The position numbers were made by a program, and so were the translations under genes. Below the pieces are notes generated by a model. The model had not been told where the DNA came from and ran no database searches. It saw nothing but the letters and a program-made list of their open reading frames with translations. A stretch of 64,000 nucleotides of DNA from Macrostomum hystrix (lineage: Eukaryota; Platyhelminthes; Macrostomidae): assembly GCA_950097015.1 (NCBI GenBank), contig CATNEN010000034.1, positions 2,953,501 to 3,017,500 of the forward strand, given 5' to 3'. Positions 13,398-23,596 of this stretch are shown here, one piece after another (the first letter of the stretch is position 1; every line of letters starts with the position of its first letter).

Positions 13398-13577
13398 ATC
13401 CGTAGCCGTAAATAACTGTAGCCTATCCGTAGCCGTGCTTAACTGTAGCCAATCCGTAGCCGTGCTTAACTGTAGCAAATCCGTAGCCGTGCTTAACTGT
13501 AGCCAATCCGTAGCTGTGCTTAACTGTAGCTAATCCGTAGCTGTGCTTAACTGCAGCCAATCCGTAGCCGTGCTTAA
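13398..13577. repeat. 27-bp derivative satellite
   Basis: About six copies of a 27-bp unit (agccgtgcttaac + tgtagccaatccgt) follow the 22-bp array directly and share its ccgtagcc core. The array appears to have changed unit length here. Confidence 0.8.
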
Positions 13578-16057
13578 AGCAGGTTCTGCAGTAATTTGCG
13601 GTTCTTTGCGCTCTTTAGTGCAGAACGATCTCCTTCTGTGTCTTTTGTATCCATTTACTTCATTTTACACTTGATTCTAACACGTGCTTTTTCAGTGCTC
13701 TTCAAGGGATCTTTCAAAAGAGGAGAGAGATTAAAACATTAACAATATTTTAAATGCACGGAATAACAAGACGTTACGACGAGTAAAAAGCGAGCAATAC
13801 GGCTCGTATACGCAACAAAACCGATGCGACAGTAAAAGTACCAACATTACATGTAGCATGTTTGCATTTTATCTAAGGCAGCTAAATTATAGATAAAAAT
13901 ATACACTGTGTTTTACTGTGATACGTTAAGATCTCCATGTGTGAAGTGCTGCAGTTCCTCATACTTTGGCGGCGGTTGAATAGCCTCGGCGTAGCTTGGC
14001 AAATTGTCGGATCTCGCAGTAGCCAGTCGAGTAGGCGCGTTCGTGGCTACCTCAGCATACCTGGTCCTTCTCCTTGTTGTCCGCTGGAAATAAAGGGCTG
14101 AAGCTGCAAGCAACACAGCAACAATCCCAGCTGAGGCACCGAACGCAATCATAACTTCGAGCCTCGGCCTCTTCAAGCAGTTCGCCTCGTCGCTGGCGTC
14201 TTCGCAATCAATGTGTCCGTCACAGACCTGGCTGGACAGGATGCAATCCCTCGCTTTTGCGCAAACTTGCTCTGAAACACGGGATTACAATTGCCTCTTT
14301 TTAATGGGAAAAGGCTGAAATTGTTTTCTTGTAAACAGCTAGATAACTGATTAAGTTAAGTAGTCGGTAAAAAATGCGAATTCAATCGAAACCAACCGCG
14401 CGTGACGCACCAAGCTTTCCGCATTCCGTTGTGCCATTATTTTCCGCTCGGCGAAAGCAAGCACCCGCAGTCAGACTGACATCGTCCTACAGTACGGCAC
14501 GCAGCGCCGCTTTCGATTCCGCCCTCAGTGAGATCTGCACCTCAGTCTGGCTGTAACTCGAAGCTTGAGCACTGCCAGACAGAAGACGCTATTGATTGTT
14601 TGGCACGGTGGCAGTTAGAAAGGTATTGCGAAGTGAACCCGACCCAGCGTTGATCACTACATCCAATCGGACGCTGTAGTTACCGTCGCCGATACCGTAA
14701 AGCCAGATATCGAAGCACCACGAAATTGCCATAGACAATCTTTTACGGATACTAGTTTAGACGTATCATTTAATAATGGGTTCAACAGAAGCATCTGTTG
14801 AGGTAGATGCCGCTCTACCGACTTCGCTCGAACTAACCTCCAGCTTGACGTGTGATCCGTAACGGTGATGCAAAACTGATTGGAAATGCTCTGGTCATTA
14901 ACAACAGCTAGATTTGTAGTGTCCCAGCCACATGTGGACCATTCGAACGAGCAGACAGTCGACATGCGGCTCTCGTATGTGGAGCTCTCACAAGCGTCGG
15001 TCTCCGTACTTAAATCGTCCAGCTAGTAAGCACCGACGGTTTGATTTTGCTGCTTTGACTGGACTGCGAATATATCGATAGGCACGCCCATAAATCCAGC
15101 ATAGAGCTGCACTTCAGCGAGGTTCCAGGTATATAGTCTCCATCTAGCGGGAAGTCTGAGCAGAACTCGACCATCGCGAGGTTCGAGCAGAATCAAAGCT
15201 TCGTCATCGTTACTAAAGTTTCTAGAGTACCAGAAAAACCTTGTAGCAGGTGTCTGACTCAGACCTGGCGGCATCATCGATGCCCGACAGACGAAATATT
15301 GGCTCAATCTTTTCATCCTCTGTCCACGCTGACTCCGGTTGCAGCTTCAGACTGCAGTCCCGTACATCCGGTAGACTGTTGAACAGATGCGAGTGGTCCA
15401 TGTCGCAATCTAGCCACGCTGCTCCGCTCAGCGGGCCGTGCGCGCTGGCCTGGCCTAGGGCGAAGCTGGTTCCGAAGCTGCGGCTGAAATTGCAGCGACC
15501 GTGCTCATAGCTCTCATCACTTGACGTTTTAGCGAGGAAGTCGCTGCCAGTTGGCTGACCACGGCTGTTGCCACAGTTGTTGATTGAGTTGCAACGTGAA
15601 GTGCAGGGGTTTGATAGGAAAAAATACATATTTGTTTTACTGTTAGTATCCAGGCAGCACAAGCAGAATTTTTCAATCGAATGTTTCAGGAATAAATTTG
15701 GTGGATTTAGTGAACTTCGCATCCATCTAAAGTCCCGATAGCAACCAATATGTTATGCGTACTTAACGCGGTACTCACGCGTGTCAAGTATCTATTAGAG
15801 ATGTAGCGAACGGGGTGATAGGCATCTAGTTACTAAGGTTTTCATCACCGCCCTGCAGATAAATGTAACAGTAAGTCACAAGCAATACTCTGGCAAACAC
15901 TAAGAAGAAAACAAAACTGCGTTTCTAGGCTAATTAGGTGCATGCGAAGGACTAGTTTGTTCTAGCTGAAATTTAAGTACGTTTTCTATTCTAAGTGCTG
16001 GCATCCAACTGTTGGAATGTTTTCTAAAGCGTCACACCTTATGCTTAAATATGATCT

Positions 16058-16097
16058 ATCCAGACATCTATCCAGGTGTCTAAATAGATGTCTGGAT
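16058..16097. repeat. short perfect inverted repeat
   Basis: The arms atccagacatctat (16058-16071) and atagatgtctggat (16084-16097) are perfect reverse complements around a 12-nt loop. They lie just past the end of readable CUB-like sequence in the pseudogene, so this may be a second small insertion. Confidence 0.6.
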
Positions 16098-16195
16098 CTA
16101 TCCAGACTAAAATCCAAAGTTGATGACACTTAGAAAATAATGACGCTTCAAGTTTCCAACGGACAGACAGAGCGAGCCATTGAGCAGGTTTTCAG

Positions 16196-17250
16196 GGGGG
16201 CGTTTCTCGAAAGTCACTTAGGCTTGGACATAGACGTAAGTTGGGGAAGGCATACTTATGGCTTGCTGGAAAGGCTCGCAAGCCCGCTCTGCGTAAGATC
16301 CATCGCAACTTTGCGACTTCGTAAAAGTACGCAGAAAGTTGTTTCTCGAACGCCTCGTAAGTCTATGACCAATCTTACAAGCGCTCTTAAATATAAGAGT
16401 GGTCAAGACCACTCGTAAGTCAGACGAGCGAGGCCCTATTCTAACTGTGCAGAGTCAGTCAAGATGTCGTCAGTCAAACGTGCTCCAAATTTTACGTCCG
16501 CTGAGAAGGAAGAGTTAATGGAATGCGTCAAGCGATTTCTTAGCGTAATAAATTCAAAGGATCAACGAGCCGAGATGCAGAAGCAAAAGAAGGCCTGTTG
16601 GGACAACATCGCATCGAAAGTGAACGTCGTTGGAGGAAGCAAACGATCTGGCGATGACTGCAGAAAGAAGTGGTGTGATGTAAAGTCCGACGCGAAGATG
16701 AAGTTTGCGACTCAAAAGAAGGACTACTGCGCGACCGGAGGTGGACCACCTACTGCACCCGACTTGAGTCCTCAAGATCAAGAAGCATTGGCTCTGATCG
16801 CACCCGAGAGTGTCAACGGAGTACCCGGTGGGTGTGATTCTATGAGTGCGCCGTCAACCGCTCCAAAGGGCAGTTTGAACGATGACACGATGGCCAATTT
16901 TGGACCGACCGTGGCGGCCACTCCGCCCAGGTGCGACGAGGCGGCTAACCAAGAAGCTGGACGAGGTGAAGTTGGCACTCCGCAAGCGACTCCTAAGAGA
17001 ACCAAGCGGAAGATGGATGACATGGATAACTTTTACTAACTTTCCCCTTATCTTCTCTTTATTTCTCTCTCAACTTTGCCCATAGACAACGTGTACACGG
17101 CAGGCAACCCCACTTACGCTCAACTTAAGTTGCGTCGGATCTAAGAGAGTTTTGGGAAACGCACTTCCGATTCAACTTAGGATGAACGTAAGCCACTGGC
17201 ATAAGATGGATCTTACCATAGATCTTACGACGGCTTCGAGAAACGGCCCC
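16196..17250. mobile_element. Harbinger-like DNA transposon, non-autonomous
   Basis: The 1,055-bp element has terminal inverted repeats of about 15 bp (gggggcgtttctcga at the left; the right end differs at one position). It is flanked by CAG (16193-16195 and 17251-17253), consistent with a 3-bp target duplication. It encodes only a Myb/SANT-like protein and has no transposase. A Myb-like second ORF and 3-bp duplications are typical of PIF/Harbinger elements. The target here (CAG) is not the usual TWA. The insertion interrupts the pseudogene's CUB-like exon. Confidence 0.75.
16464..17039 (+). CDS. Myb/SANT-like DNA-binding protein of the transposon
   Basis: A single-exon ORF of 191 aa with an ATG at 16464. 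Residues 1-80 fit the Myb/SANT-like fold seen in Harbinger second ORFs and MSANTD-type proteins: RAPNFTSAEKEELMECVKRF, then a Trp in CWDNIASKVN, then RSGDDCRKKWCDVKSDAKMK. The middle is Pro/Ala-rich. The end is basic (PKRTKRKMDDMDNFY), a possible nuclear localisation signal. In Harbinger systems this partner binds the element ends and helps import the transposase. No transposase is encoded within this copy, so mobilisation would need one from elsewhere. The frame is uninterrupted, which suggests a recent insertion or continuing selection. Confidence 0.75.
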   Translation: MSSVKRAPNFTSAEKEELMECVKRFLSVINSKDQRAEMQKQKKACWDNIASKVNVVGGSKRSGDDCRKKWCDVKSDAKMKFATQKKDYCATGGGPPTAPDLSPQDQEALALIAPESVNGVPGGCDSMSAPSTAPKGSLNDDTMANFGPTVAATPPRCDEAANQEAGRGEVGTPQATPKRTKRKMDDMDNFY

Positions 17251-17898
17251 CAGGTCGGTAAACTATGAACACTTTAGCGATATCGCTTACTTGTAACAGC
17301 GAGCCATTTGCCGCATAGGTAAGTATAGCATTGCCGAGTAGTGAGTGACGAACCATCAGTACTGACTCTTCACTAGCACTACTCATCGAGGTGAAGAGCT
17401 CCATCTCCTTGAACTGAAGGCAGATTGCATCCGTATTATCAGAGCGAGAATAGTAAATTTGGAATTCGTAGGTGCATCTCGAATACACGTAGGCAGCGCG
17501 TGTGGAAAGTTTTCGCTGGCAAATACGCCCCGACTGCTGGGACTGCGCCGGTAGCCGTCGATGCGGATCAGCTCCCAGCAGGCCAGGCAGCTCAGCGGCT
17601 GGCTTACAAACTTTAGAATGATTATGAGTAAGAGCGATTGCAGCATTTCGATGCCCTAACTGCTTGAATAGAGCTCGACTGTACGCTGACGCCTACAGTA
17701 TAAGTTCTCAGGTGGTGTCATGTCCACAAAATGCGCATAGCTCGGATAGGTGAAGACAGAGAAGTTGTATATTATATTGATAAGCTATCAGTACATGTAC
17801 ATGTGCATCGGTACATGTGCCTTGCTAAAATAGGGCAGCTTGACTCGGCGTTTGTGTGAAGTGGTGGGCTATAGCCAAAGAAACAGTTTTTGCACGCA

Positions 17899-17944
17899 CA
17901 GTCAAGAAATTTTCTTGCGCTCGACTTATAGTCGTACTAGATAG
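17899..17944 (+). repeat. left member of a 40-bp direct repeat pair
   Basis: This segment (core gctcgacttatagtcgtacta) recurs at 18991-19042 in the same orientation with a few differences. The pair brackets the gypsy pol remnant. I cannot tell whether these are LTR scraps or an unrelated dispersed repeat. Confidence 0.6.
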
Positions 17945-18334
17945 TGTGATATCTGACACGAGTTCCTATTTGGGAAGGAAGAACCGGTTGCAAGTCCATT
18001 TTGTCATTTTAGCATTAAATAGTCAAATCATCTCAAGAGTGAATAAGCAGGGCAATACGTGTAGCTTTAAAGAAGGGGCAAGCATCACTGGCAGAACGAA
18101 GTGAAGATGGGGCGAGTTTGTACCATAGACTAAACTTCAATGCGTGTCATGTCTCCCTCCAGACAGAAGTTGAACAGCAACAAAGGGGTGATAATAAGTA
18201 TAGGGTTCGATGAGGTGCAAAGATGGGCTAGTTAATGGGATAGATGGGATAGATGGGATTCAGTCCAGAAAGTTAGTAACGCAATTAGTTCAATGTATAA
18301 CTACTACTATGTTCAATGATTCTTAAATATAAAA

Positions 18335-18965
18335 TCATGGGGTATAACGGCTTGGCGGCCTGCACTCGCGCGTGCTTCGGCGATATCCGACGGGTTCGTG
18401 TGCTTGCGCCTCTACCGTTAGTGCAGCATCGGCGGTGTCTGCCATCGTGTCCACGACTTCAGTGTCTAGCGACTCGCCGTCATCCGGCAGGGGCGCGAGC
18501 TGATTCTCGCTCGCCAGGCGGAGGTCAGCTCCATCCAGCACCCAAGCCGTATTGTGTCCGAGGTTCATCACGTACTCATGAAGAGTTGCGGTGGTGGAAT
18601 AGGACTCGCTGTAAACAGGTTGTAAATTCAGCATGAGTGATATTTTCGGTCCACGCACGTAAAGCTCTCTTGACTGTCTGGACAGCTCGTTCAGCAGCAC
18701 CATTTGCTTGCGGGTAGTAGGGGAGTGATTCGAGCTTTCTGACTCCATTCAACTTCAGCCATGTTCTGAATGCATCGCTGACGAACTCTGGTGCATTGTC
18801 TGAGACCAGCAACTCTGGGACACCAAATCGAGTCGCAACTGTTTGCAGGGAGCGAATCACAGAGTCGCTAGACCTGTCTTTTGCATGGAAATGCCTCAAT
18901 CCAGCCGGAATAGGCATCGACTACGATAAGAATGTAGTCCGTGTTGGGCCAGGTGTCTCTAGTCT
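18335..18965 (-). mobile_element. Ty3/gypsy-type retroelement pol remnant (integrase end)
   Basis: Read on minus, the segment begins with an integrase core (TDYILIVVDAYSGWIEAFPCK). After a frameshift it continues with RFGVPELLVSDNAPEFVS and YYPQANGAAERAVQTVKRAL, the D and E region of the integrase catalytic core. It ends with a polypurine-like charged tail RRSTRECRPPSRYTP, common at the C-terminus of gypsy Pol. Part of the integrase between about 18600 and 18560 is missing or shifted. No gag, RT or clear LTR is visible. It is a dead 5'-truncated copy. Confidence 0.8.
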
Positions 18966-18990
18966 TTAGAAGTCTAGGTCTTAATTTGCT

Positions 18991-19042
18991 GCAGCAAAGA
19001 ATTTTCTTTCGCTCGACTTATAATCGTACTACGAGTAGATAG
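18991..19042 (+). repeat. right member of the 40-bp direct repeat pair
   Basis: Partner of 17899-17944 (core gctcgacttataatcgtacta). It includes a short insertion (cgag) relative to the left copy. Confidence 0.6.
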
Positions 19043-19509
19043 AGACATAGGAATCTAAATATTTTCTAATTGCATACAAAAAAGAGAATAATTATTATTT
19101 CAAACGATATGTCCGCATAAAAAAGCAACAGCAGGCAAAAACGAGTTTCAACGGGGGCATTTTTCTGGTATATAAATTGGGAATAAATTATGATAAATTA
19201 GGTAGGGCTTTTTAAGAACTTATAAAAGCACTTTTATCGTTATTTCCAACAGCATGTGCTTGGTTATTTACCAAAAGCTTTTTAAAGCCATTAAGCCTCA
19301 ATCTATGGAACTGCATCTCTCTGCATCAATATATGGAACAATAAATGTTTCTTTTTCTATTGTTGATACTAATTAAAAATATGAATAATTGATAACACCT
19401 GCCCCAATGGGAACAGATGTGCAGCCGACAGTACAGCCACAGCTATTGCGTGGCGCATCTGAAAGCTGTGTACAGCTTTTCAGTCTATGGACTTGGAGGA
19501 CGCCAAAAT

Positions 19510-19692
19510 AGGGCCCCAACCTCAATTACGCCAGCTAATGCTGCTACCTATTTAACGGCTGTGTGATCTGTAGCAATGCAGACTTAAGTGTCTTGCTAAA
19601 GAACACAAATTGTTTCAGTGGAGTCAGGAATCGAACCCCAGACCTTCCAATCGTGGGTCCAACGCTCTGTTCACAAGGCTACAACCTCCGTA
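19510..19692 (-). repeat. tRNA-derived SINE
   Basis: On minus it starts with ggttgtagccttgtgaacagagc (a tRNA-like A-box region) and carries a good B box (ggggttcgattcc). The body has the shared cagatcacacag...ttaaatagg...gcattagctgg core. It is the same family as the intronic SINE at 52.9-53.3 kb. Confidence 0.75.
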
Positions 19693-19936
19693 GCTGATAA
19701 TTGCATCTTTTTGGGTAACTAGAACTTCAATATTGTGTTGTAATAGAATACGAGTATATTACTATACAAGCATAAATTAAGTAGCTTTGTGAATTCGTGT
19801 TGCAAGCTATATTACTCTAGTAGTAGTCCTTGTTATCATCACGCAAGTTCTCAGTGAATGCAAATTTGTATTGATCTGGTCCAAAAAGTACAAAAAAGAA
19901 CAAAAAAAGTTTTCGAGTCTTTCACAGTGTTAGCCA

Positions 19937-20259
19937 TCAACCAGAAGGTGGAGTAGTTTCAGCAGCAGCGCTGGTGGTCCCATGCTCGTGACTGCCGGAT
20001 GCCACAGAAATTATCAAAATGATAAGCACTAGCACTAATACCACTCCAACGAACAGTACCACTGGCCTGTGGTTGCGCCACAGACGGCCGACAATCGAGG
20101 AATCCGCCCTCATCACCACGCTGAACTGCGAACGGCCTGGAGCAGTGCCACTGGCTTCGTCTCGGATGATCAGTTCAACATCGTCATCTTCGTCGTCCTG
20201 CTGAAGGAGAGATTCAACGAGTCGTTCAGTTGACGCGCTCATTCTAACATCTTGTTGTA

Positions 20260-20338
<79 letters not shown>

Positions 20339-21485
20339 GGGAAGGCCCGCATTTGGCAACTCGGCCGAGGCTTCCTCAGCCGACTTTTTAACCTCTGCGT
20401 CGATGGCAATCAGAAGGTCTCGCGCTCCGCGAATGTACTCGGCGCGCTTCGCGGCCTCTTCTGTGGGTCGACGCTGCTGCTCTGACATTCGGCGAAGAGT
20501 CTCCGCCAGGTCGTCCAGATCCCAGCCGATGCTCTTCACCGACTTGCTGATCTCTTCTGGTATAGTGTTTCATTGTATCACAATAATTGGACAGTGTACG
20601 AGCTATATTAGCAACTAATTAAAGCCATTGTACACTCCAACACCTGACAGCGATCTTGCCTACCACTATCATTCTTTCAATTCCCTTAAATTGAGTCAAT
20701 TCCACAGATAATATATAACTTATTATATATTATCTGTGGTCAATTCATGTTCGGCAAATTGTGCTAAATTTAGGATTTTTAAAACTATAATTGGGCATGA
20801 GTAGCCTCAGTAAATTGACCTTGTTAAAGGGTCTCGCGTTAATTAGTTTTAGAGTTCCAAGTCTTTAAAGTTAACTAATTATGACCTTGCATAACTAAGG
20901 GGCCAGTTGGCAGAGCAGCTATTACGCGTTTGCCTGTCGCACAAGAATGCTTGAGCTCGATTCGACGGCGAGGCCACATTCCTTTGGGACGCAGCCGCGA
21001 AGATAATGCTTGGTGGTGCAATTTACTTCCTTAAAGGCCAACCTCCAAGGCAGAGTGAGAGTGTACACTGCCTGTCGATGAAAAAGTCAGGACAGATGTG
21101 AGCGTATGCCTGCATGCGTACGGTATCTGTGTACGTGTGTGGGCAGAATTGCCTCCTCACTGGCTGCGATTCTATACTGCTACCAAATGATGTGCCTGTA
21201 CCCACAGTCCTCCTGCACCTGCACCTATTTTTTCTATACCTGGCACAAATATACATACATCGCTACATTATACTTTCTATTTGTAAATTACGTCACGAAC
21301 CAAAATTCTGTCCTACCACTCAACCAGTTGAACTCGTCCTCCGCCTCCATCAGCTCCTCCTGAGAAGTGAGTTCTCCGGCGTCGCTTTTCACGCGTCGCC
21401 AGCGGTCTAGGCTCTCCTGCAGCAGCTTCAGCTTGCTGTCCAGTGCACGCTTGTCCAGCTCGAATGGGTCCTGAGAATTCGGCAT
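19937..21485 (-). CDS. syntaxin-6-N-like membrane protein lacking a SNARE motif
   Basis: Two exons, 21485-21317 and 20556-19937, join in frame (GT at 21316, AG before 20556) to 262 aa. Residues 1-115 resemble the syntaxin-6/10 N-terminal helical bundle: an early DPFELDKRAL, then DRWRRV, then EDEFNWLSEEISKSVKSI followed by GWDLDDLAETLRRM, comparable to the SIEWDLEDLDET segment of syntaxin-6. Then come a polyQ run at about 131-155, an acidic stretch (QQDDEDDDVELI), a TM helix at about 227-249 and a short luminal/extracellular tail. The 50-60-residue heptad SNARE motif that should precede the TM is absent. It may act in Golgi/endosome traffic as a regulator rather than a fusion SNARE; that is inference. 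The intron carries a SINE-like sequence. Confidence 0.75.
20260..20336. repeat. CTG/CAG trinucleotide repeat in coding exon
   Basis: About 25 pure CTG triplets on plus (CAG on minus) encode the polyglutamine run of the syntaxin-6-N-like protein. A pure tract of this length is expected to vary in length between individuals. Confidence 0.95.
20702..20739. repeat. perfect 16-bp inverted repeat
   Basis: The arms ccacagataatatata and tatatattatctgtgg are exact reverse complements around a 6-nt loop. The site is in the intron of the syntaxin-like gene. It could be a MITE core or an RNA hairpin. Confidence 0.7.
20893..20990 (+). repeat. tRNA-like SINE head
   Basis: The A-box-like ggccagttggcagagcag and B-box-like gagctcgattcg are about 50 nt apart, as in a tRNA. 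No acceptor stem forms, so this is not a functional tRNA gene. It lies in the intron of the minus-strand gene. Confidence 0.45.
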
Positions 21486-22696
21486 TGCGGATGCTGTGCC
21501 TATGTCGTGAGACTGAGGAACTAGGTTCGAAACAATTTTTGGAGGCAGTAAATTCTTGCGCGTGAGCGCAAATTAACCAGGAGAGATACAGCAACTGTCG
21601 CTTATCTCAACGATTCGCAGCCAAGAGTTTCTGCCAATAATATTCGACTCTAATGCGAGGGACATGTGAGCTTTAGGCTGTGGCGTATAACATTGCACAT
21701 TACAATTCGGTTTTGGTCAATTGCACACTGTACATCTCATGCTAATCGAGTACACTTTGCGTAGATTTGCGCAGCGAGTGTGCTATCGAGTGTGCGTGAA
21801 ATTCGCAGTCGAACCTTTCTGGATGAGACTTGCCTGCAGGTAGCAGTATTGCCATGCAAGACATAAATTATTTTGCAGCATGCAATAAATTACCCTTGGA
21901 TGGAAAGCACAACTACAATCGCTACTTATGTGATGAAATTAACAAATTCACTGCTTGTATAGCTTCCTACAGCTAAATTCACTTAAAATATTATGAATTA
22001 ATCTGCTGTACTATGAGACATTGTATTTCTCCATAATCTGATATTAATTGATTCAGCAATGAAAAATGCTTCGAAATGAGGTGCCACTGACTCAATAGGA
22101 AAGCTATTCAAAATTTGAGCGAGTCCCCATAATATAGCTATTTAGTCCAACCATTACATAGCAAACGCGGGGATTTTGCGGCCTCTCGACCTGATAATGA
22201 TACTGTTGAGCAGTGAAAGTTAACTTTTGATTGTCTTATCTTCAGATGGATCGCGAAGTAGTTTCAACGATCGAGCTCGTGTAGAGAACCCCTAGCTAAA
22301 TGCTATGCAATAAAATGCTAGTCTGCACGACACACTATACAGTTATCTTACTTTTTTAAAGCAGTTGAAGAAAATGGGCTTAATGGCCACCAAAATAACA
22401 CCAAAATTTGTGAACGTCATTACTTATAATTACGCAATTTTCATGCTGACGATCAGCTATATTATATCACTACTACTACTATCAGCATGACTCACTTTGT
22501 TCAATTGATCATAAGTTTAATATTGCAATCAATTTGAATCACCATGTTCCGAATGCATTACGAGGGCGCATCTTTCTTATCAGCGAGTTGATAATTGATA
22601 ATTAATATAAAAAATAACTCGTCACTTTTTAGGAAATTTTCATTTCCTCATTTTATTTCGACGTTGCTGGCCTGCCGGCTAACGTTAATCGAAAAA
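21486..22696. other. upstream/intergenic region, nothing recognised
   Basis: This is the 5' flank of the syntaxin-like gene. I find no coding segment, RNA gene or tandem repeat with support. Confidence 0.5.
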
Positions 22697-22706
22697 ACGT
22701 CGCTCG

Positions 22707-22774
22707 ACTAGTCAAGGACCACTGTAGTATACTACAGTATATGTAGTTATACTACAGTGGTCCTTGCGACTAGT
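22707..22774. mobile_element. 68-bp foldback/MITE with 10-bp target duplication
   Basis: The ends are inverted repeats (actagtcaaggaccactgta at the left; the right arm matches with a 2-nt gap). The element is flanked by an identical 10-bp sequence, acgtcgctcg, at 22697-22706 and 22775-22784. A 9-11-bp duplication fits Mutator-like elements. Confidence 0.7.
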
Positions 22775-23596
22775 ACGTCGCTCGGCAAACTTTGCCAGTC
22801 ACGCGCGAACGTCCGCATGGCAATCCGGGAGTTCTGCCATTGTTGTAGCGTGTTTTCATCCTATTAAAACACAATAAAAATTTACAGAAAAGTGATGTGA
22901 TCCAAGATGTGATAAAAAACAGAAAGTTAACTACTTGTTTTATTAAATAAAAATGAACACCTTGTGTTTTACGTATTAAGTTAAAATTACAAAATATGTT
23001 ACATGTTTGAAAAATATCCATTCTGTGCCGTGCACACGTTTCAAGGGACCTGTTACTGGTCAGTACCAGTAAATAAACTTTACTCGTGTCGTGTAATTCC
23101 TCTGTATGTAAAAACGATATAAGAAGATCTGTGGGGTACAAAAATAATACTTTCTCTTTATTTTACAGCAGTCGTTGTTGTTGTTATTAAGTTTGGGGTA
23201 AAACACGGGGTTTTTAGGCCCTGCTTCACGTTCACGCGCATCAGCCGAAGCTCTTACGCTTACAACAGTAGTTAATTTTGTTCGGTAATTAAGAACATTT
23301 GCGCTCGCAACAAGACTCTAGAACAGTCATAGGAAATCCTGTGTTATTTATTACTTAAAAGTTAGTACTATGTATTGTGTGCAGTGCAGTATATTCATCG
23401 TCCTATTTTTTCGCAGCTATTTTGTATATTCACGTATATTGTAGTGTTAGAAGTGTAAAACTATAATGCATTCAGCTAAGGTAGAACTCATTAATACATT
23501 TCATTAATAAATACTTGGGGCCTGGGTCAAAGTAAAGTAGAAGGCCCCACATTATGTGTGTGAACTTTGTCTTCATGTAATCTCTATAGTCTAGAG

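Larger units (their letters stand above)
13913..17646 (-). pseudogene. decayed paralog of the CUB/MAM/LDLa/PPxY receptor
   Basis: Segments match the intact receptor at 5.6-8.2 kb in order. These are a signal peptide from the ATG at 17646, a CUB-like exon (SSRGVFASENFPHALP), MAM-1 (ends AY-stop-LDDL), MAM-2 (CSFEWSTCGWDTTNL), an LDLa module at about 14180-14280 (CDGHIDCEDASDEANC), a TM segment and a tail with LPSY and PPKY. Lesions: a frameshift near 17490 in the CUB-like region; a transposon at 16196-17250 inside the same exon; an in-frame stop about 16.1 kb soon after the insertion; a 1-nt insertion near 15239-15242; and TGG to TAG at 15023-15025, where the intact copy keeps Trp. MAM-2 is also disrupted after 14660. 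The tail and TM remain readable. Some lesions could be assembly errors, but their number argues for a true pseudogene. Confidence 0.85.

Noticed and set aside
20893-20990. Functional tRNA gene
   Set aside because: A- and B-box-like motifs exist, but the acceptor stem does not pair. It is treated as SINE-derived.
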